Below, piece after piece: positions 14,677 to 23,393 of a DNA stretch of 64,000 nt; the stretch's first letter is position 1; each line of letters begins with the position of its first letter. Source of the stretch: Halalkalibacterium ligniniphilum (lineage in GTDB: Bacteria; Bacillota; Bacilli; Bacillales; Bacillaceae_D); the NCBI RefSeq assembly GCF_000334155.1, contig NZ_ANNK01000047.1, positions 1-64,000 of the forward strand. The letters run 5' to 3'. The translations under genes and the position numbers were made by a program. The notes under the pieces are model-generated. The model did no database searches. It worked only from the letters and a program-made list of their open reading frames with translations, and was not told the origin of the DNA.

Positions 14677-16170
14677 TCATCTCCTTCGACTATAACGCCA
14701 TTTTTGCAAAGGATACAAAGAAAGAGGACGGATTTTCGTCCACTGCAAAGGGCCACGAATGAACAGATCAATCCAGTCTTTCCAGTAAAATGGCGAGACT
14801 GGTGCCAGGTAAGGCTGTTTTAAAGAAGTAAGGCTATTTAAATGGGCAAGCAAGCCAACGAATCCAATCATGATGCCGAAAATCCCTAAATAAAGAGAGA
14901 GGATTAAAAATATAAATTGAATGAGTGTATGCGATTTCGTCATTAAATAATTGGGCACTAAAAATGAAGCAATGGCCGATATACCAGCGAGTACAATTAA
15001 TACTTTACTGGCAAAGCCTGCTTCTACAGCAGCTTGGCCAACAATAATACCACCGATGACACCTAAGGTTTGGCTTGATTTCGTCGGCATACGTAAGCTA
15101 GCTTCTTTAATAATTTCCATCGTTCCTAAAATTAAAAACGATTCCCAAAAAGGGGTGAAAGGTAATTTGCTTCTCGATTCTAGTAAAACAGAAAGGATTT
15201 GTAATGGTAACATTTGGTAATTATGAGTTGAAAGTGCTACATATAGAGGCATTAATACTAAAGATAATAGAAAGCTTAAATAACGAATGCTCCGTAAAAA
15301 GCTAGCGACAAGCCAGCGATTGATATAATCCTCAGGTGACTGAAAAAGGTGAAAAAAAGTAATTGGAGCGATTAAGGCAAATGGTGTGTTACTCACAAAA
15401 ATGGTTAATTTCCCAACGCCTAAAGAGTAAGCAACCATATCCGGTCGATCCGTTTGTTGAAACTGTGGAAAGACACTGTGCATATGATCCTCCATGAAAG
15501 CGGCAATTTGGGAGGAGTCAAGAAACATGTCATAATCGATACTCATGATTTTCTCTTTTGCAATTTTTATAAAGGTAGGGTTTGTCACATCTTCAATGTA
15601 CATAAGAACGACGTTTGTTTTTGATAAGGAACCGACTGTAAACGTTTCAGTCTTTAACGTTGTAATTGGAAGCCGCCTGCGAATTAACGTGATATTGTTT
15701 TCTAATTGTTCACTAAAGCTATCTTTTGCTCCATAGAGGATCGTTTCTGTTTCAGAGGTTTCAATGCCGCGGCTTAACGGGTTTTGTAAGCGGACATACC
15801 ACCATTTGTTTGCTGTATTGTCAAATAGAAGGATGGATCCGGTCATTAGCTGTTCTTTTGCATCTTCTAATTTAGTGATTTCTAATACTTTCGATGTTGT
15901 AATGCAATGATCAAGCGGCTGATCGGAACATTGAAGTAAAGGTCCAATGATCGATTCGTTCATTCGTTCAACATCGATTAGCGTTCGCATGTAGATAAGC
16001 ATAATTTTATTGCCACTCTTCATCTGCCGGACAATGATCTCAGCATCTTCCATATTAGCAAGCAGCTGTTTAAGGGCTTCAAAGGTTACAGCTGTTTGTT
16101 GATCTGTGGCTTGAGACTTTTTCTGTTCTTGCTGATTTTTATTTCTAAACTTATTTCGAAACAAAAACAT
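14677..16170 (-). CDS. Spore germination protein (GerAA/GerKA family)
   Basis: This 497-residue receptor subunit has a large N-terminal cytoplasmic domain (residues 1 to about 290), preceded by a charged QEQKKSQ-type leader, and about five membrane segments after it. Family segments include NPLSRGIETSETETILYGAKDSFSEQLE (cut here as two neighbouring stretches near 132-160), the RRRLPI turn, and the proline-rich membrane entry LVLMPLYVALSTHNYQMLP. It heads the operon with the permease and lipoprotein. A SigG-like promoter lies 49 bp upstream, consistent with expression in the forespore. The length is normal and no damage is seen. The nutrient sensed cannot be inferred. Confidence 0.92.
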   Translation of the reverse strand: MFLFRNKFRNKNQQEQKKSQATDQQTAVTFEALKQLLANMEDAEIIVRQMKSGNKIMLIYMRTLIDVERMNESIIGPLLQCSDQPLDHCITTSKVLEITKLEDAKEQLMTGSILLFDNTANKWWYVRLQNPLSRGIETSETETILYGAKDSFSEQLENNITLIRRRLPITTLKTETFTVGSLSKTNVVLMYIEDVTNPTFIKIAKEKIMSIDYDMFLDSSQIAAFMEDHMHSVFPQFQQTDRPDMVAYSLGVGKLTIFVSNTPFALIAPITFFHLFQSPEDYINRWLVASFLRSIRYLSFLLSLVLMPLYVALSTHNYQMLPLQILSVLLESRSKLPFTPFWESFLILGTMEIIKEASLRMPTKSSQTLGVIGGIIVGQAAVEAGFASKVLIVLAGISAIASFLVPNYLMTKSHTLIQFIFLILSLYLGIFGIMIGFVGLLAHLNSLTSLKQPYLAPVSPFYWKDWIDLFIRGPLQWTKIRPLSLYPLQKWRYSRRR

Positions 16171-16218
16171 CAGATCACCTGAAATCTTATGAATTGGTCT
16201 TAAGCAAGCTCTAGCTTT

Positions 16219-16249
16219 TAGTATGCTCAGGTTCTTTTTTTTTTACCCT
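16219..16249 (-). promoter_or_regulatory. SigG-type forespore promoter of the ger operon
   Basis: On the minus strand CATACTA (16225-16219) matches the SigG -10 consensus exactly. About 17 bp upstream is GGGTAA in an A-rich context, a weaker match to the -35. The distance to the gerA start (about 45 bp) fits known ger operons. Confidence 0.6.
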
Positions 16250-16379
16250 AATCCTTTCATTAAATTGAAATTAGTGGTGAACCAACCTTCTAGATTGGAA
16301 ATTTGTTATAAGTATGTCGATTTTTTTTATTATTAGGTACTCGTCCTTAGCTAGGCTGTCTTGCTTAGTAGTTTTTTTG

Positions 16380-16396
16380 TGTCAGTAAAGCTTACA
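16380..16396. promoter_or_regulatory. TnrA box upstream of nasA
   Basis: TGTCA-N7-TTACA is an exact match to the TnrA/GlnR consensus TGTNAN7TNACA. Its centre lies about 50 bp before the start point predicted from AATAAT at 16426-16431, the usual position for activation by TnrA under nitrogen limitation. Confidence 0.72.
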
Positions 16397-16468
16397 TACT
16401 TACAGATATAAGAAAAAATCTTTGAAATAATTAGATTAAATAAATGAATAAATGTGGGAGTGTTGAAT

Positions 16469-17674
16469 ATGAAACTGTCGGATTTAAAAAAGAGTGGACA
16501 CGCACCTTCTTTACTTTCTTCCTTCTTATATTTTGATGTCAGTTTTATGATATGGGTGTTATTAGGCGCATTAGGGGTGTATTTGACAGCCGATTTTGGC
16601 TTAACACCTGCTCAAATTGGCTTGATCGTGGCTATTCCTATTTTAGCAGGTTCCGTTTTTCGCATTATACTAGGCGTATTGACTGACCGGTTTGGACCTA
16701 AAAAAACGGGGATCGGTGGAATGATTGTTACAATGATTCCCCTCGTTTGGGGTTGGCAGTTTGGTCATACGATCGTTGAACTTTATGCAATTGGAATTTT
16801 ATTAGGTGTGGCAGGAGCGAGCTTTTCAGCTTCTCTTCCGATGGCAAGTCGCTGGTATCCGCCTCATTTGCAAGGGTTAGCCATGGGGATAGCAGGAGCA
16901 GGGAATAGCGGTACGCTGTTTGCCACACTCTTTGGACCACGTCTTGCCGAAAGTTTTGGCTGGAATGGTGTCATGGGTTTGGCTTTGATTCCTCTAGCGC
17001 TTGTGTTGCTCTCGTACATTTTGATGGCAAAAGAGCCTCCTAATCAGCCGAAGCCGAAGCCAGTCAAGAATTATTTTCTTGTGTTTAAAGAAAGAGATAC
17101 GTGGTATTTTTGTTTTCTCTATAGTGTGACATTTGGTGGGTTTGTCGGCTTAGCAAGCTTCTTAAGTTATTTTTTCGTGACGCAATACAATGTCTCTGGT
17201 GTACGAGCGGGAGACTTTGTTACATTTGTTGTTGCAGCAGGAAGCTTTCTTCGTCCAGTTGGTGGGTTCATTGCCGACAAAATTGGAGGCGTCCGTTTGT
17301 TGCAGTTTTTATTTATCGGTGTAGCGATTTGCATGTTTGGTGTCAGTCTATTACCACCCATTGCCGTTGTAACCGTCATTTTATTTATCGGAATGGGATG
17401 TCTCGGCATGGGAAATGGGGCGATTTTTCAGTTGGTTCCTCAACGCTTCCAAAAAGAAATCGGCATGGTCACAGGAATTGTAGGCGCAGCTGGTGGGATT
17501 GGGGGATTCTTTTTACCAAATATTTTAGGAACTCTAAAGCAGATAACTGGTACTTATGCTAGCGGATTTATTACTTTTTCAATGGTTGCTCTTGTTGCTC
17601 TAGGAATGCTCTTTATTGTGCAAGCTGGCTGGAGAAAGCAATGGAAGCTTTCAGGGAAATCGGTCCGTATTTAA
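16469..17674 (+). CDS. nasA: Nitrate transporter of the major facilitator superfamily (NasA/NarK)
   Basis: This 401-residue twelve-segment membrane protein follows the B. subtilis NasA sequence closely from the first residues ([10 protein letters not shown]) to the end. The nitrate signatures are present: [19 protein letters not shown] (first half, near 140-158) and [16 protein letters not shown] (second half). Conserved arginines lie in [11 protein letters not shown] (about 64) and FLRPVGG. It should import nitrate for assimilation. ATG at 16469 follows GGGAG by 8 bases. No nitrate reductase genes lie in the window. The TnrA box upstream supports an assimilatory role rather than a respiratory one. 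A good terminator follows. Confidence 0.93.
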   Translation: MKLSDLKKSGHAPSLLSSFLYFDVSFMIWVLLGALGVYLTADFGLTPAQIGLIVAIPILAGSVFRIILGVLTDRFGPKKTGIGGMIVTMIPLVWGWQFGHTIVELYAIGILLGVAGASFSASLPMASRWYPPHLQGLAMGIAGAGNSGTLFATLFGPRLAESFGWNGVMGLALIPLALVLLSYILMAKEPPNQPKPKPVKNYFLVFKERDTWYFCFLYSVTFGGFVGLASFLSYFFVTQYNVSGVRAGDFVTFVVAAGSFLRPVGGFIADKIGGVRLLQFLFIGVAICMFGVSLLPPIAVVTVILFIGMGCLGMGNGAIFQLVPQRFQKEIGMVTGIVGAAGGIGGFFLPNILGTLKQITGTYASGFITFSMVALVALGMLFIVQAGWRKQWKLSGKSVRI

Positions 17675-18008
17675 CAGCTATGTCTTGAATTAAAAATAAT
17701 ATGATGTAAGGTCTAACTCTTTTAGCGTCAGCAGGGGTTAGGCCTTTTTTGTTGTGAAAAAGGGTGATCATCTCAGGGGGAAGCTTAGAAATGGATTAAA
17801 CAGTTGAATGTGAGTAAGTCTCACTATTTGTGGGATTTTGTTGTATTTCGACTGTGGTTTATCCCGAGAGTAAGGTGATATGTTTCAAATGTTTTTCCTT
17901 TTTTACAATCATATTTCGATTCAATTAAGAAAGGGGGAAAAGCATTGCTTGTTTTAACGGGGCTTGGTACGATTCAACACGTGGCAACTTACAAAGGAGG
18001 TTCACATC
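17675..18008 (+). other. Intergenic stretch between nasA and the 3D-domain gene
   Basis: It holds the nasA terminator and a strong AAAGGAGG site for the next gene. I see no clear promoter, riboswitch or coding remnant in the AT-rich middle. Confidence 0.5.
17708..17750 (+). terminator. Terminator of nasA
   Basis: AAGGTCTAACTCTT pairs imperfectly with AGGGGTTAGGCCTT and is followed by six T. Confidence 0.85.
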
Positions 18009-18923
18009 ATGAAAAAAAATCATACAGCTCGATTGTTACGTAACATTGGTTTACCATTAGCAGTCGCTGGTGTCGTACTCTTTGCGTTACCAAATGGATC
18101 GGATGCGAGCGGTAAATGGAGTTCAGAAGTAACCCTGCTTCAAGAAGGAGCAGAAGGTACAAAGGTTGAACAGCTACAAGAGCTATTAACCGATCAAGGC
18201 TTTCTAGATGAAGGCCAAGTGAATGGTTCATATAATCAAGAAACATTGGATGCCGTAACATCCTTCCAGAAAGATTATCATCTAGTAGTCGATGGAATTG
18301 CAGGTCCGCAAACGCTTGGCTCTCTATTAATTTTACGTGAGGGTGATGAAAATAAGCTTGTTGAAGATTTGCAACAGAAATTGCAAAATCTAGGTTACTA
18401 TGAAAACGAAGTACATGGTGTCTTCGATTCAGCAACACAAAAGGCTGTCAAGGCATTTCAGCAGGCTGAAGGAATTGGGGTAGACGGTCTAGCTGGGCCT
18501 GAAACGTATGCAACGCTCTATTATTCAACCAATGCAACAGCAGAAGCAACGAGAGAGTCAGAGGCTGCGGCACCAAAGCAAGTACAAGCTACAACAACAG
18601 CTTCCACAGAGGTTGCCCCATCATCAGCTGAACAAGCAACCTATGAAATGGAAGCAACAGCATATACGGCTTATTGCGAAGGCTGCTCAGGTACAACTGC
18701 AACGGGTATTGACTTACGCAGCAATCCAAATGCAAAGGTTGTTGCCGTTGACCCTAATGTGATTCCGCTTGGAACACGTGTCCATGTTGAAGGGTATGGA
18801 GAAGCCATTGCTGGTGATACTGGCGGTGCCATCAATGGTCACAAGATCGACCTTCATATGCCAACAAAGGAAGAAGCGAGGAACTTTGGTCGGCAAACTG
18901 TAACAGTGACAGTACTTGATTAA
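18009..18923 (+). CDS. Secreted cell-wall protein with two peptidoglycan-binding domains and a 3D domain
   Basis: This 304-residue protein has an N-terminal signal segment (RLLRNIGLPLAVAGVVLFALP) with likely cleavage after SDA near residue 34. Two PG_binding_1 repeats follow, about 44-100 (ending VDGIAGPQTLGSLL) and 112-172 (ending VDGLAGPETYATLY). A Thr/Ala/Gln-rich linker then leads to a C-terminal 3D domain from about 215, with MEATAYTAYCEGCSG, VIPLGTRVHVEGYGEAIAGDTGGAI and IDLHMPT. The three conserved aspartates fit a lytic transglycosylase-like (YocH/YuiC type) active site. It probably trims or remodels peptidoglycan outside the cell. ATG at 18009 follows AAAGGAGG. It is transcribed alone. 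Confidence 0.9.
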   Translation: MKKNHTARLLRNIGLPLAVAGVVLFALPNGSDASGKWSSEVTLLQEGAEGTKVEQLQELLTDQGFLDEGQVNGSYNQETLDAVTSFQKDYHLVVDGIAGPQTLGSLLILREGDENKLVEDLQQKLQNLGYYENEVHGVFDSATQKAVKAFQQAEGIGVDGLAGPETYATLYYSTNATAEATRESEAAAPKQVQATTTASTEVAPSSAEQATYEMEATAYTAYCEGCSGTTATGIDLRSNPNAKVVAVDPNVIPLGTRVHVEGYGEAIAGDTGGAINGHKIDLHMPTKEEARNFGRQTVTVTVLD

Positions 18924-19084
18924 TAGAAAATAGCGAATCTGAATGCTCCCTTGGTCGTGTTGAACGAATCAGGGGGGTTTTTATGTGCAATGATGTTCTT
19001 AAGTGCTACTGTTGAAAGATGGATACAATCGCAGCCTATTTTTACAACAGAAAAGGGTTGACTTGAGGTTTTGAAAGGGATTGG

Positions 19085-19114
19085 TTTACAATGGAAGAAT
19101 CGACATAGTATAAG
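19085..19114 (+). promoter_or_regulatory. Probable promoter of the flavin reductase gene
   Basis: TTTACA (19085-19090) and TATAAG (19109-19114) are 18 bp apart and lie 31 bp before the start codon. Confidence 0.5.
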
Positions 19115-19144
19115 CTTAAGATAATGAAAAGGGAGTTGTTACAT

Positions 19145-19675
19145 ATGGCGCGAGTAGTAAGTATTGTAGGAAGCCCAACGACCACATCAAGAACGACGAT
19201 CATGACTCGATATTTAGAAAAGCAGTTAACTGAACGTGGTATTGAAGTTGAGACCATTTATGTGCGTGATCTTCCTCCAGAAGATTTACTTCATGTTAAT
19301 TTTAACAGTGAGCCATTAAAAGAAAGCCATGCAAAGGTCGCTGAAGCAGATGGTGTGATTGTTGCTTCACCCGTCTATAAAGCATCCTATACTGGCATTC
19401 TGAAAACATATCTAGACCTTCTCCCCCAAGATGGGTTACGAGGTAAAGCGGTTCTTCCATTAATGACAGGTGGAACATTTGGTCATTTACTAGCGATTGA
19501 TTATGGATTAAAGCCTGTGTTGAATTCCTTAGGGGCGCGTCATGTTTTAGGTGGGGTATACAGTCTTGATACGCAATTAAACTGGACCGATAATGAAAAA
19601 TATGAGATTGATGAAGAGATTGAAGTTCGGCTAAGCAACGCTTTGCATGATTTGGTCATGGCTATTTCTAAATAG
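19145..19675 (+). CDS. NADPH-dependent FMN reductase (SsuE family)
   Basis: This 176-residue flavodoxin-like protein begins ARVVSIVGSPTTTSRTTIMT, the phosphate loop that holds FMN. SPVYKASYTGILKTYLDLLP near 78-97 and PLMTGGTFGHLLAIDYGLKPVL near 107-128 are typical of SsuE/MsuE-type reductases. These enzymes supply reduced FMN to sulfonate or sulfide monooxygenases. No monooxygenase gene is adjacent, so the partner is unknown. ATG at 19145 follows AAGGGAG; an ATG seven codons earlier overlaps the ribosome-binding site. It is monocistronic between a promoter and a strong terminator. Confidence 0.85.
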   Translation: MARVVSIVGSPTTTSRTTIMTRYLEKQLTERGIEVETIYVRDLPPEDLLHVNFNSEPLKESHAKVAEADGVIVASPVYKASYTGILKTYLDLLPQDGLRGKAVLPLMTGGTFGHLLAIDYGLKPVLNSLGARHVLGGVYSLDTQLNWTDNEKYEIDEEIEVRLSNALHDLVMAISK

Positions 19676-19685
19676 CTTTCAGTAA

Positions 19686-19725
19686 AGAAGCGCCTACCCA
19701 ACAATGAAGGGAGGCGCTTCTTTTT
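19686..19725 (+). terminator. Terminator between the flavin reductase and bshB2
   Basis: AAGAAGCGCCT pairs with AGGCGCTTCTT around a loop, with five T after it. A runs on the other side allow use by the convergent bshB2 gene. Confidence 0.85.
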
Positions 19726-19734
19726 GCAAGGCTC

Positions 19735-20418
19735 TTATTTTACTAGATCATCATTCCATTTATATGTCCAGAATCGTTCAGTGTTCAACCAAGCGAGGGC
19801 TTCTGGATCTTGCTTTGCCCATTTTTCTTCCATATCTTTTAACATCCAAGCTGTTTGTGATATATGTGCTTGCATCGCCTTGATTTTCTGCTCAGAGACC
19901 TCACGTACATCATTGACAATATCAGGAGGCCCAAGCTCTTCCATGTGGTTGTTAGAAAAGGCAACGCAATGAAGCTTTGGTCGCTTATCAATAGGCAGAC
20001 GCCTTACAGCACGAACGACGGCGCGTCCTGTTGCTTCATGATCAGGATGTACGGAGTAACCAGGATAGAAAGTAATGACAAGGGATGGATTCAATTCATC
20101 GATTAATTGACTAAAAAGCTCGGTTAAAGCTTTGTCGTTTTCAAATTCAATTGTCTTATCTCGGAAGCCCATCATCCGTAAGTCATCAATGCCCATCACT
20201 TTTGCGGCTTGTTGTAATTCATTTTTACGAATCAATGGTAGGGACTCTCTTGTGGCAAACGGAGGGTTACCTAAATTTCTGCCCATTTCTCCTAATGTTA
20301 GGCAGGCATAGGTTACAGGCGTACCGTTTTTTACATGGAGTGAAATCGTACCTGATACGCCGAAAGCTTCATCATCAGGGTGAGGAAAAATGACAAGCAC
20401 TTGTCGTTCTTGTTCCAT
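19735..20418 (-). CDS. bshB2: Bacillithiol biosynthesis deacetylase BshB2
   Basis: This LmbE-family zinc deacetylase of about 227 residues removes the acetyl group from GlcNAc-malate to give GlcN-malate, the second step of bacillithiol synthesis. The zinc and catalytic motif HPDDEAFG lies about residues 13-20, and the third ligand is in SVHPDHEATGRAVVRA near 120. ATG at 20418 is given as the start; an in-frame GTG three codons earlier (20427) sits almost on the AAAGGA site. It stands directly downstream of yojF, as in B. subtilis, which supports the BshB2 rather than BshB1 assignment. The product acts in the cytoplasm. Confidence 0.9.
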   Translation of the reverse strand: MEQERQVLVIFPHPDDEAFGVSGTISLHVKNGTPVTYACLTLGEMGRNLGNPPFATRESLPLIRKNELQQAAKVMGIDDLRMMGFRDKTIEFENDKALTELFSQLIDELNPSLVITFYPGYSVHPDHEATGRAVVRAVRRLPIDKRPKLHCVAFSNNHMEELGPPDIVNDVREVSEQKIKAMQAHISQTAWMLKDMEEKWAKQDPEALAWLNTERFWTYKWNDDLVK

Positions 20419-20439
20419 AAGAGACACGTTCCTTTCCCC

Positions 20440-20787
20440 CTATTCAAAAGGGTTCTTACTTATTTCTAAAGCGACCGCCAGCTTCCCGTCAAAGTCATGG
20501 CCTGCAAGCAGCAGCCGTCCTTGTTCATCTAGTTCTGCATGGGTAAGCCCTTCAGCATATACCCAACCGATCGCTAGCTTTAACCCGACACGATAAGGGC
20601 CTTCACCTGTAATTTTTCCGTGCTCGTAGTTTACTTGTGCGTTCCGTATATATGCGCCTGCAGAAAAGAAAGACTCATTAAAATGTGAAGCATAGGCACC
20701 ATTGGTCGTTTCTAAATGTATGTAGACATCTTGCTGTGCAAATTGGTCAATCAAGGTTTGCACATTTTTCGGTTGAATCAAATCCAT
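20440..20787 (-). CDS. yojF: YojF family protein (DUF1806)
   Basis: This small protein of 115 residues contains IHLETTNGAYASHFNESFFSAGAYIRN and GPYRVGLKLAIGWVYAEGLTH, hallmarks of the YojF/DUF1806 family found next to bshB2 in Bacillus. The function is not established. Linkage to the bacillithiol deacetylase (22 bp gap, same strand) suggests a shared role. ATG at 20787 is preceded by GAGGAGG. There is no signal peptide or membrane segment. Confidence 0.85.
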   Translation of the reverse strand: MDLIQPKNVQTLIDQFAQQDVYIHLETTNGAYASHFNESFFSAGAYIRNAQVNYEHGKITGEGPYRVGLKLAIGWVYAEGLTHAELDEQGRLLLAGHDFDGKLAVALEISKNPFE

Positions 20788-21010
20788 TCTAAAACCTCCT
20801 CTTCCGAAGCAACGCTTACTAGTATTATACAAAATGAGCAGCTGCGATACCAATAATCGTTCTTCATCATCCTAGAAATTTCCATAGAGCAGCTCATTCT
20901 AAGAAAATCGCAAGCAAGTCTTGTGAGAGACAGTATATCATTGACCACTATGTTGGAGGTCCTCCCCCTTTTCAACTAAAAAACGAATGCTGTTCTTCAC
21001 TGCATTCGCT

Positions 21011-21307
21011 TTACATACGTCCTTTTAATAATTTCGCATCAAGGATAAATGGCCCAAAAGGGAGAACGGAGGCAACAATGGCTAGAAATGAGTGAGAAAA
21101 ACGCCACCAATCCGTTACGATTTTCATATAAAGAATTGCTAAAATATACAGGATGAAAAGTCCTCCGTGGATCGCACCAACGATAGTGACAGCAAGTGGG
21201 AGGTCAAACATGTATTTTAGAGGCATGGCAATCCCGAGAAGAAGCAAAAATGAAATTCCCTCAAGGTAGCCAATCAAGCGAAAACGTTTAACAGGTGTAT
21301 TCAACAT
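21011..21307 (-). CDS. Small membrane protein of the DUF3817 family
   Basis: This 98-residue protein has three predicted membrane segments: GYLEGISFLLLLGIAMPLKY (13-32), a second with the family stretch VGAIHGGLFILYI (near 43-55), and a third ending in SVLPFGPFILDAKLL. The central histidine-glycine motif and the end segment are typical of DUF3817 (YdzA-like) proteins, whose function is unknown. The start at ATG 21307 has a GGAG site. It is monocistronic between oppositely oriented genes. Confidence 0.8.
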   Translation of the reverse strand: MLNTPVKRFRLIGYLEGISFLLLLGIAMPLKYMFDLPLAVTIVGAIHGGLFILYILAILYMKIVTDWWRFSHSFLAIVASVLPFGPFILDAKLLKGRM

Positions 21308-21638
21308 TGTATCAACTCCAAAGATATAGCATCTTGATCTAATCTTTTTATTATAGCAACAATCGAAAAAAGAAGGTATGTAAAATCGATGAACATTGAA
21401 TGAACTAAAGGGGATAAATTAGCTTGAATTCCTCGTCTTTCAGGTGCTTACAAATCTTGCCTCGCTTAAGGAATCAGGTGAACGTTCTTTCGCCAAGGTT
21501 TTGCAGATGCTTTTGCTGACGGCTTGTTTAAAAAAGAATGGGACAGGGTACAGACTTTTTGGCACATTGGCAGGAAAAACACCAATCCGTGTCATATTTA
21601 TAATAGGAAAATAGATTTGAACAAAAGGAGTGTGCTGG
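21308..21638. other. Intergenic stretch with coding-like remains
   Basis: Between 21423 and 21610 all three forward frames stay partly open and one gives a protein-like run containing FADAFADGLFKKEWDR. I could not assign it to a family and there is no start signal. The last 30 bases carry the AAAGGAG site of the next gene. Confidence 0.3.
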
Positions 21639-23066
21639 ATGATAAAAGGACGTATGTATGTAAATGGTGAATGGACAGGCGATTCTCTTGATACAATTGA
21701 TGTATTGAATCCAGCGACAGGTGAGCAGGTAGGGACGATACCAAACGGTGGAAAAGAAGAAGCAAGGGCAGCCATTGAAGCTGCACATCAAGCGTTTCCT
21801 GAGTGGGCTGCATTAACAGCGCTTGAGCGTGCAAACTACTTGATGAAATGGCATGACCTCATTTTAGAAAACAAAGATGAAATCGCTGAAATTTTAACGA
21901 AAGAAATGGGGAAACCATTAGCCGAAGCAAAGGGAGAAATTGTTTATTCTGCTTCGTTTATCTCATGGTTTGCTGAAGAAGGAAAGCGTGTGTATGGACG
22001 GACGGTTCCAGCGTCTTCTCCAAATAAGCGGATTCACGTCCAAAAACAGCCTGTAGGAGTGGTTGCCTCAATTACACCGTGGAATTTTCCAGCTGGGATG
22101 ATTACTAGAAAGATGGCACCAGCTTTAGCTGCTGGTTGTACATTTGTTGCTAAGCCTGCAGAGCTGACGCCATTAACGGCGATTAAGCTTGTTGAACTAT
22201 GTGAAGAAGCAGGGTTTCCGAAAGGTGTTGTGAACCTTGTCATGGGTGATGCAAAAGCAATTGGCGAAGAGATGACAAGCAACGAAAATGTCCGGAAATT
22301 AACCTTTACTGGCTCAACTGCAGTAGGGAAGCTCCTCATGAAACAAAGTGCGGAACGTATGCTGAATGTCTCCCTTGAATTAGGTGGTCATGCGCCGATG
22401 ATTATTTGTGATGACGCCGATCTTGATAAAGCCGTTGATGGTGTCATCGCTTCAAAGTTCCGAAATGCCGGTCAAACATGCGTATGCGGAAACCGAATTT
22501 TTGTGCAAGAAGCGATCGTAGATGCGTTTTTAGCCAAATTAAAAGAAAAAACGCAGACATTAAAAGTAGGAAACGGCTTAGAGGAAGGTGTACACATTGG
22601 GCCGCTGATTGAAAAGAAAGGCTATGACAAAGTGAAAAAGCATGTGGAGGATGCAGTAGAGAAGGGGGCGAAAGTTATCATCGGTGGAGAAGGAGCGGAA
22701 GAGGGCAATGCTTATTTCTACCAGCCGACCATTCTTACAAACATTTCAGATGACATGCTTGTTATGAACGAGGAAACCTTTGGACCTGTTGCACCAATTC
22801 AAACGTTCAAAACTGATGAAGAAGTGATTGCGAAAGCGAACAACACACGCTATGGGCTTGCAGCTTATTTCTTTACGGAGAACTATTCAAGGGGAATGAA
22901 GCTGAGCGAGAAGCTTGAATATGGAATTGTCGGTTGGAATGACGGTGTCCCAGCTGTCGCCCAAGCGCCGTTTGGTGGGATGAAGGAAAGCGGTCTTGGA
23001 CGCGAAGGTGGACAAGAAGGAATGGAAGCCTTTTTAGAAACGAAATTTTTATCAATTGGTCTATAA
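21639..23066 (+). CDS. gabD: NAD(P)-dependent succinate-semialdehyde dehydrogenase family protein
   Basis: This 475-residue aldehyde dehydrogenase has all catalytic elements: the catalytic Asn in [10 protein letters not shown] (about 144), the nucleotide site [11 protein letters not shown] near 224-234, the general base Glu in [10 protein letters not shown] near 247, and the nucleophile Cys in [14 protein letters not shown] near 281. The extra Cys two residues later and GQTCVC are typical of GabD-type enzymes that oxidise succinate semialdehyde to succinate. ATG at 21639 follows AAAGGAG; GTG three codons earlier is too close. No GABA transaminase lies nearby, so the source of the aldehyde is unclear. 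A related aliphatic aldehyde is possible as substrate. Confidence 0.85.
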   Translation: MIKGRMYVNGEWTGDSLDTIDVLNPATGEQVGTIPNGGKEEARAAIEAAHQAFPEWAALTALERANYLMKWHDLILENKDEIAEILTKEMGKPLAEAKGEIVYSASFISWFAEEGKRVYGRTVPASSPNKRIHVQKQPVGVVASITPWNFPAGMITRKMAPALAAGCTFVAKPAELTPLTAIKLVELCEEAGFPKGVVNLVMGDAKAIGEEMTSNENVRKLTFTGSTAVGKLLMKQSAERMLNVSLELGGHAPMIICDDADLDKAVDGVIASKFRNAGQTCVCGNRIFVQEAIVDAFLAKLKEKTQTLKVGNGLEEGVHIGPLIEKKGYDKVKKHVEDAVEKGAKVIIGGEGAEEGNAYFYQPTILTNISDDMLVMNEETFGPVAPIQTFKTDEEVIAKANNTRYGLAAYFFTENYSRGMKLSEKLEYGIVGWNDGVPAVAQAPFGGMKESGLGREGGQEGMEAFLETKFLSIGL

Positions 23067-23073
23067 AAAGCAC

Positions 23074-23110
23074 GAAGAAGAGTGGGGCGATTATGCACCA
23101 CTCTTTCTTC
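23074..23110 (+). terminator. Terminator of gabD
   Basis: GAAGAAGAGTGG pairs with CCACTCTTTCTTC (one bulge) around a 12-base loop. There is only a weak T run. Confidence 0.65.
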
Positions 23111-23265
23111 ATTAGGTCCTTTGTTTTGAGTTATTTCTGCGGCTTAATGCATGCTGTAGGTGAAGTCTTTTTTTTGTTGCACAATACAATAGAATAAAAA
23201 GAACAAATTTAGAAGGAAATGCGGCGGATAAATTTTAGAACGATTAGAAAAGTACCTTAAAAAGT

Positions 23266-23294
23266 TTGTCAGATTTTGCCCGAAATCTGATAAA
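23266..23294 (+). promoter_or_regulatory. Promoter of the patB-like gene with an inverted repeat in the spacer
   Basis: TTGTCA (23266-23271) and GATAAA (23289-23294) are 17 bp apart. The spacer is filled by the inverted repeat CAGATTT-TGCCCG-AAATCTG (23270-23289), a candidate operator. The untranslated leader would be about 95 bases. Confidence 0.6.
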
Positions 23295-23393
23295 ATGAAC
23301 AGGAATTCACTTATCAGGCATTGAATACGTTTTAAGCATCGATTCTTGGCAAGAAATAGGTTTAGGCTTTTATGAAAGAGGGGATAAAATACG

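Noticed and set aside
17751-18008. Possible riboswitch or WalR site before the 3D-domain wall gene
   Set aside because: TGTTTC-like words occur but not as the spaced direct repeat, and no ydaO-type core is present.
18007-18438. 143-codon minus frame inside the 3D-domain gene
   Set aside because: It is the antisense shadow of a protein with recognisable domains.
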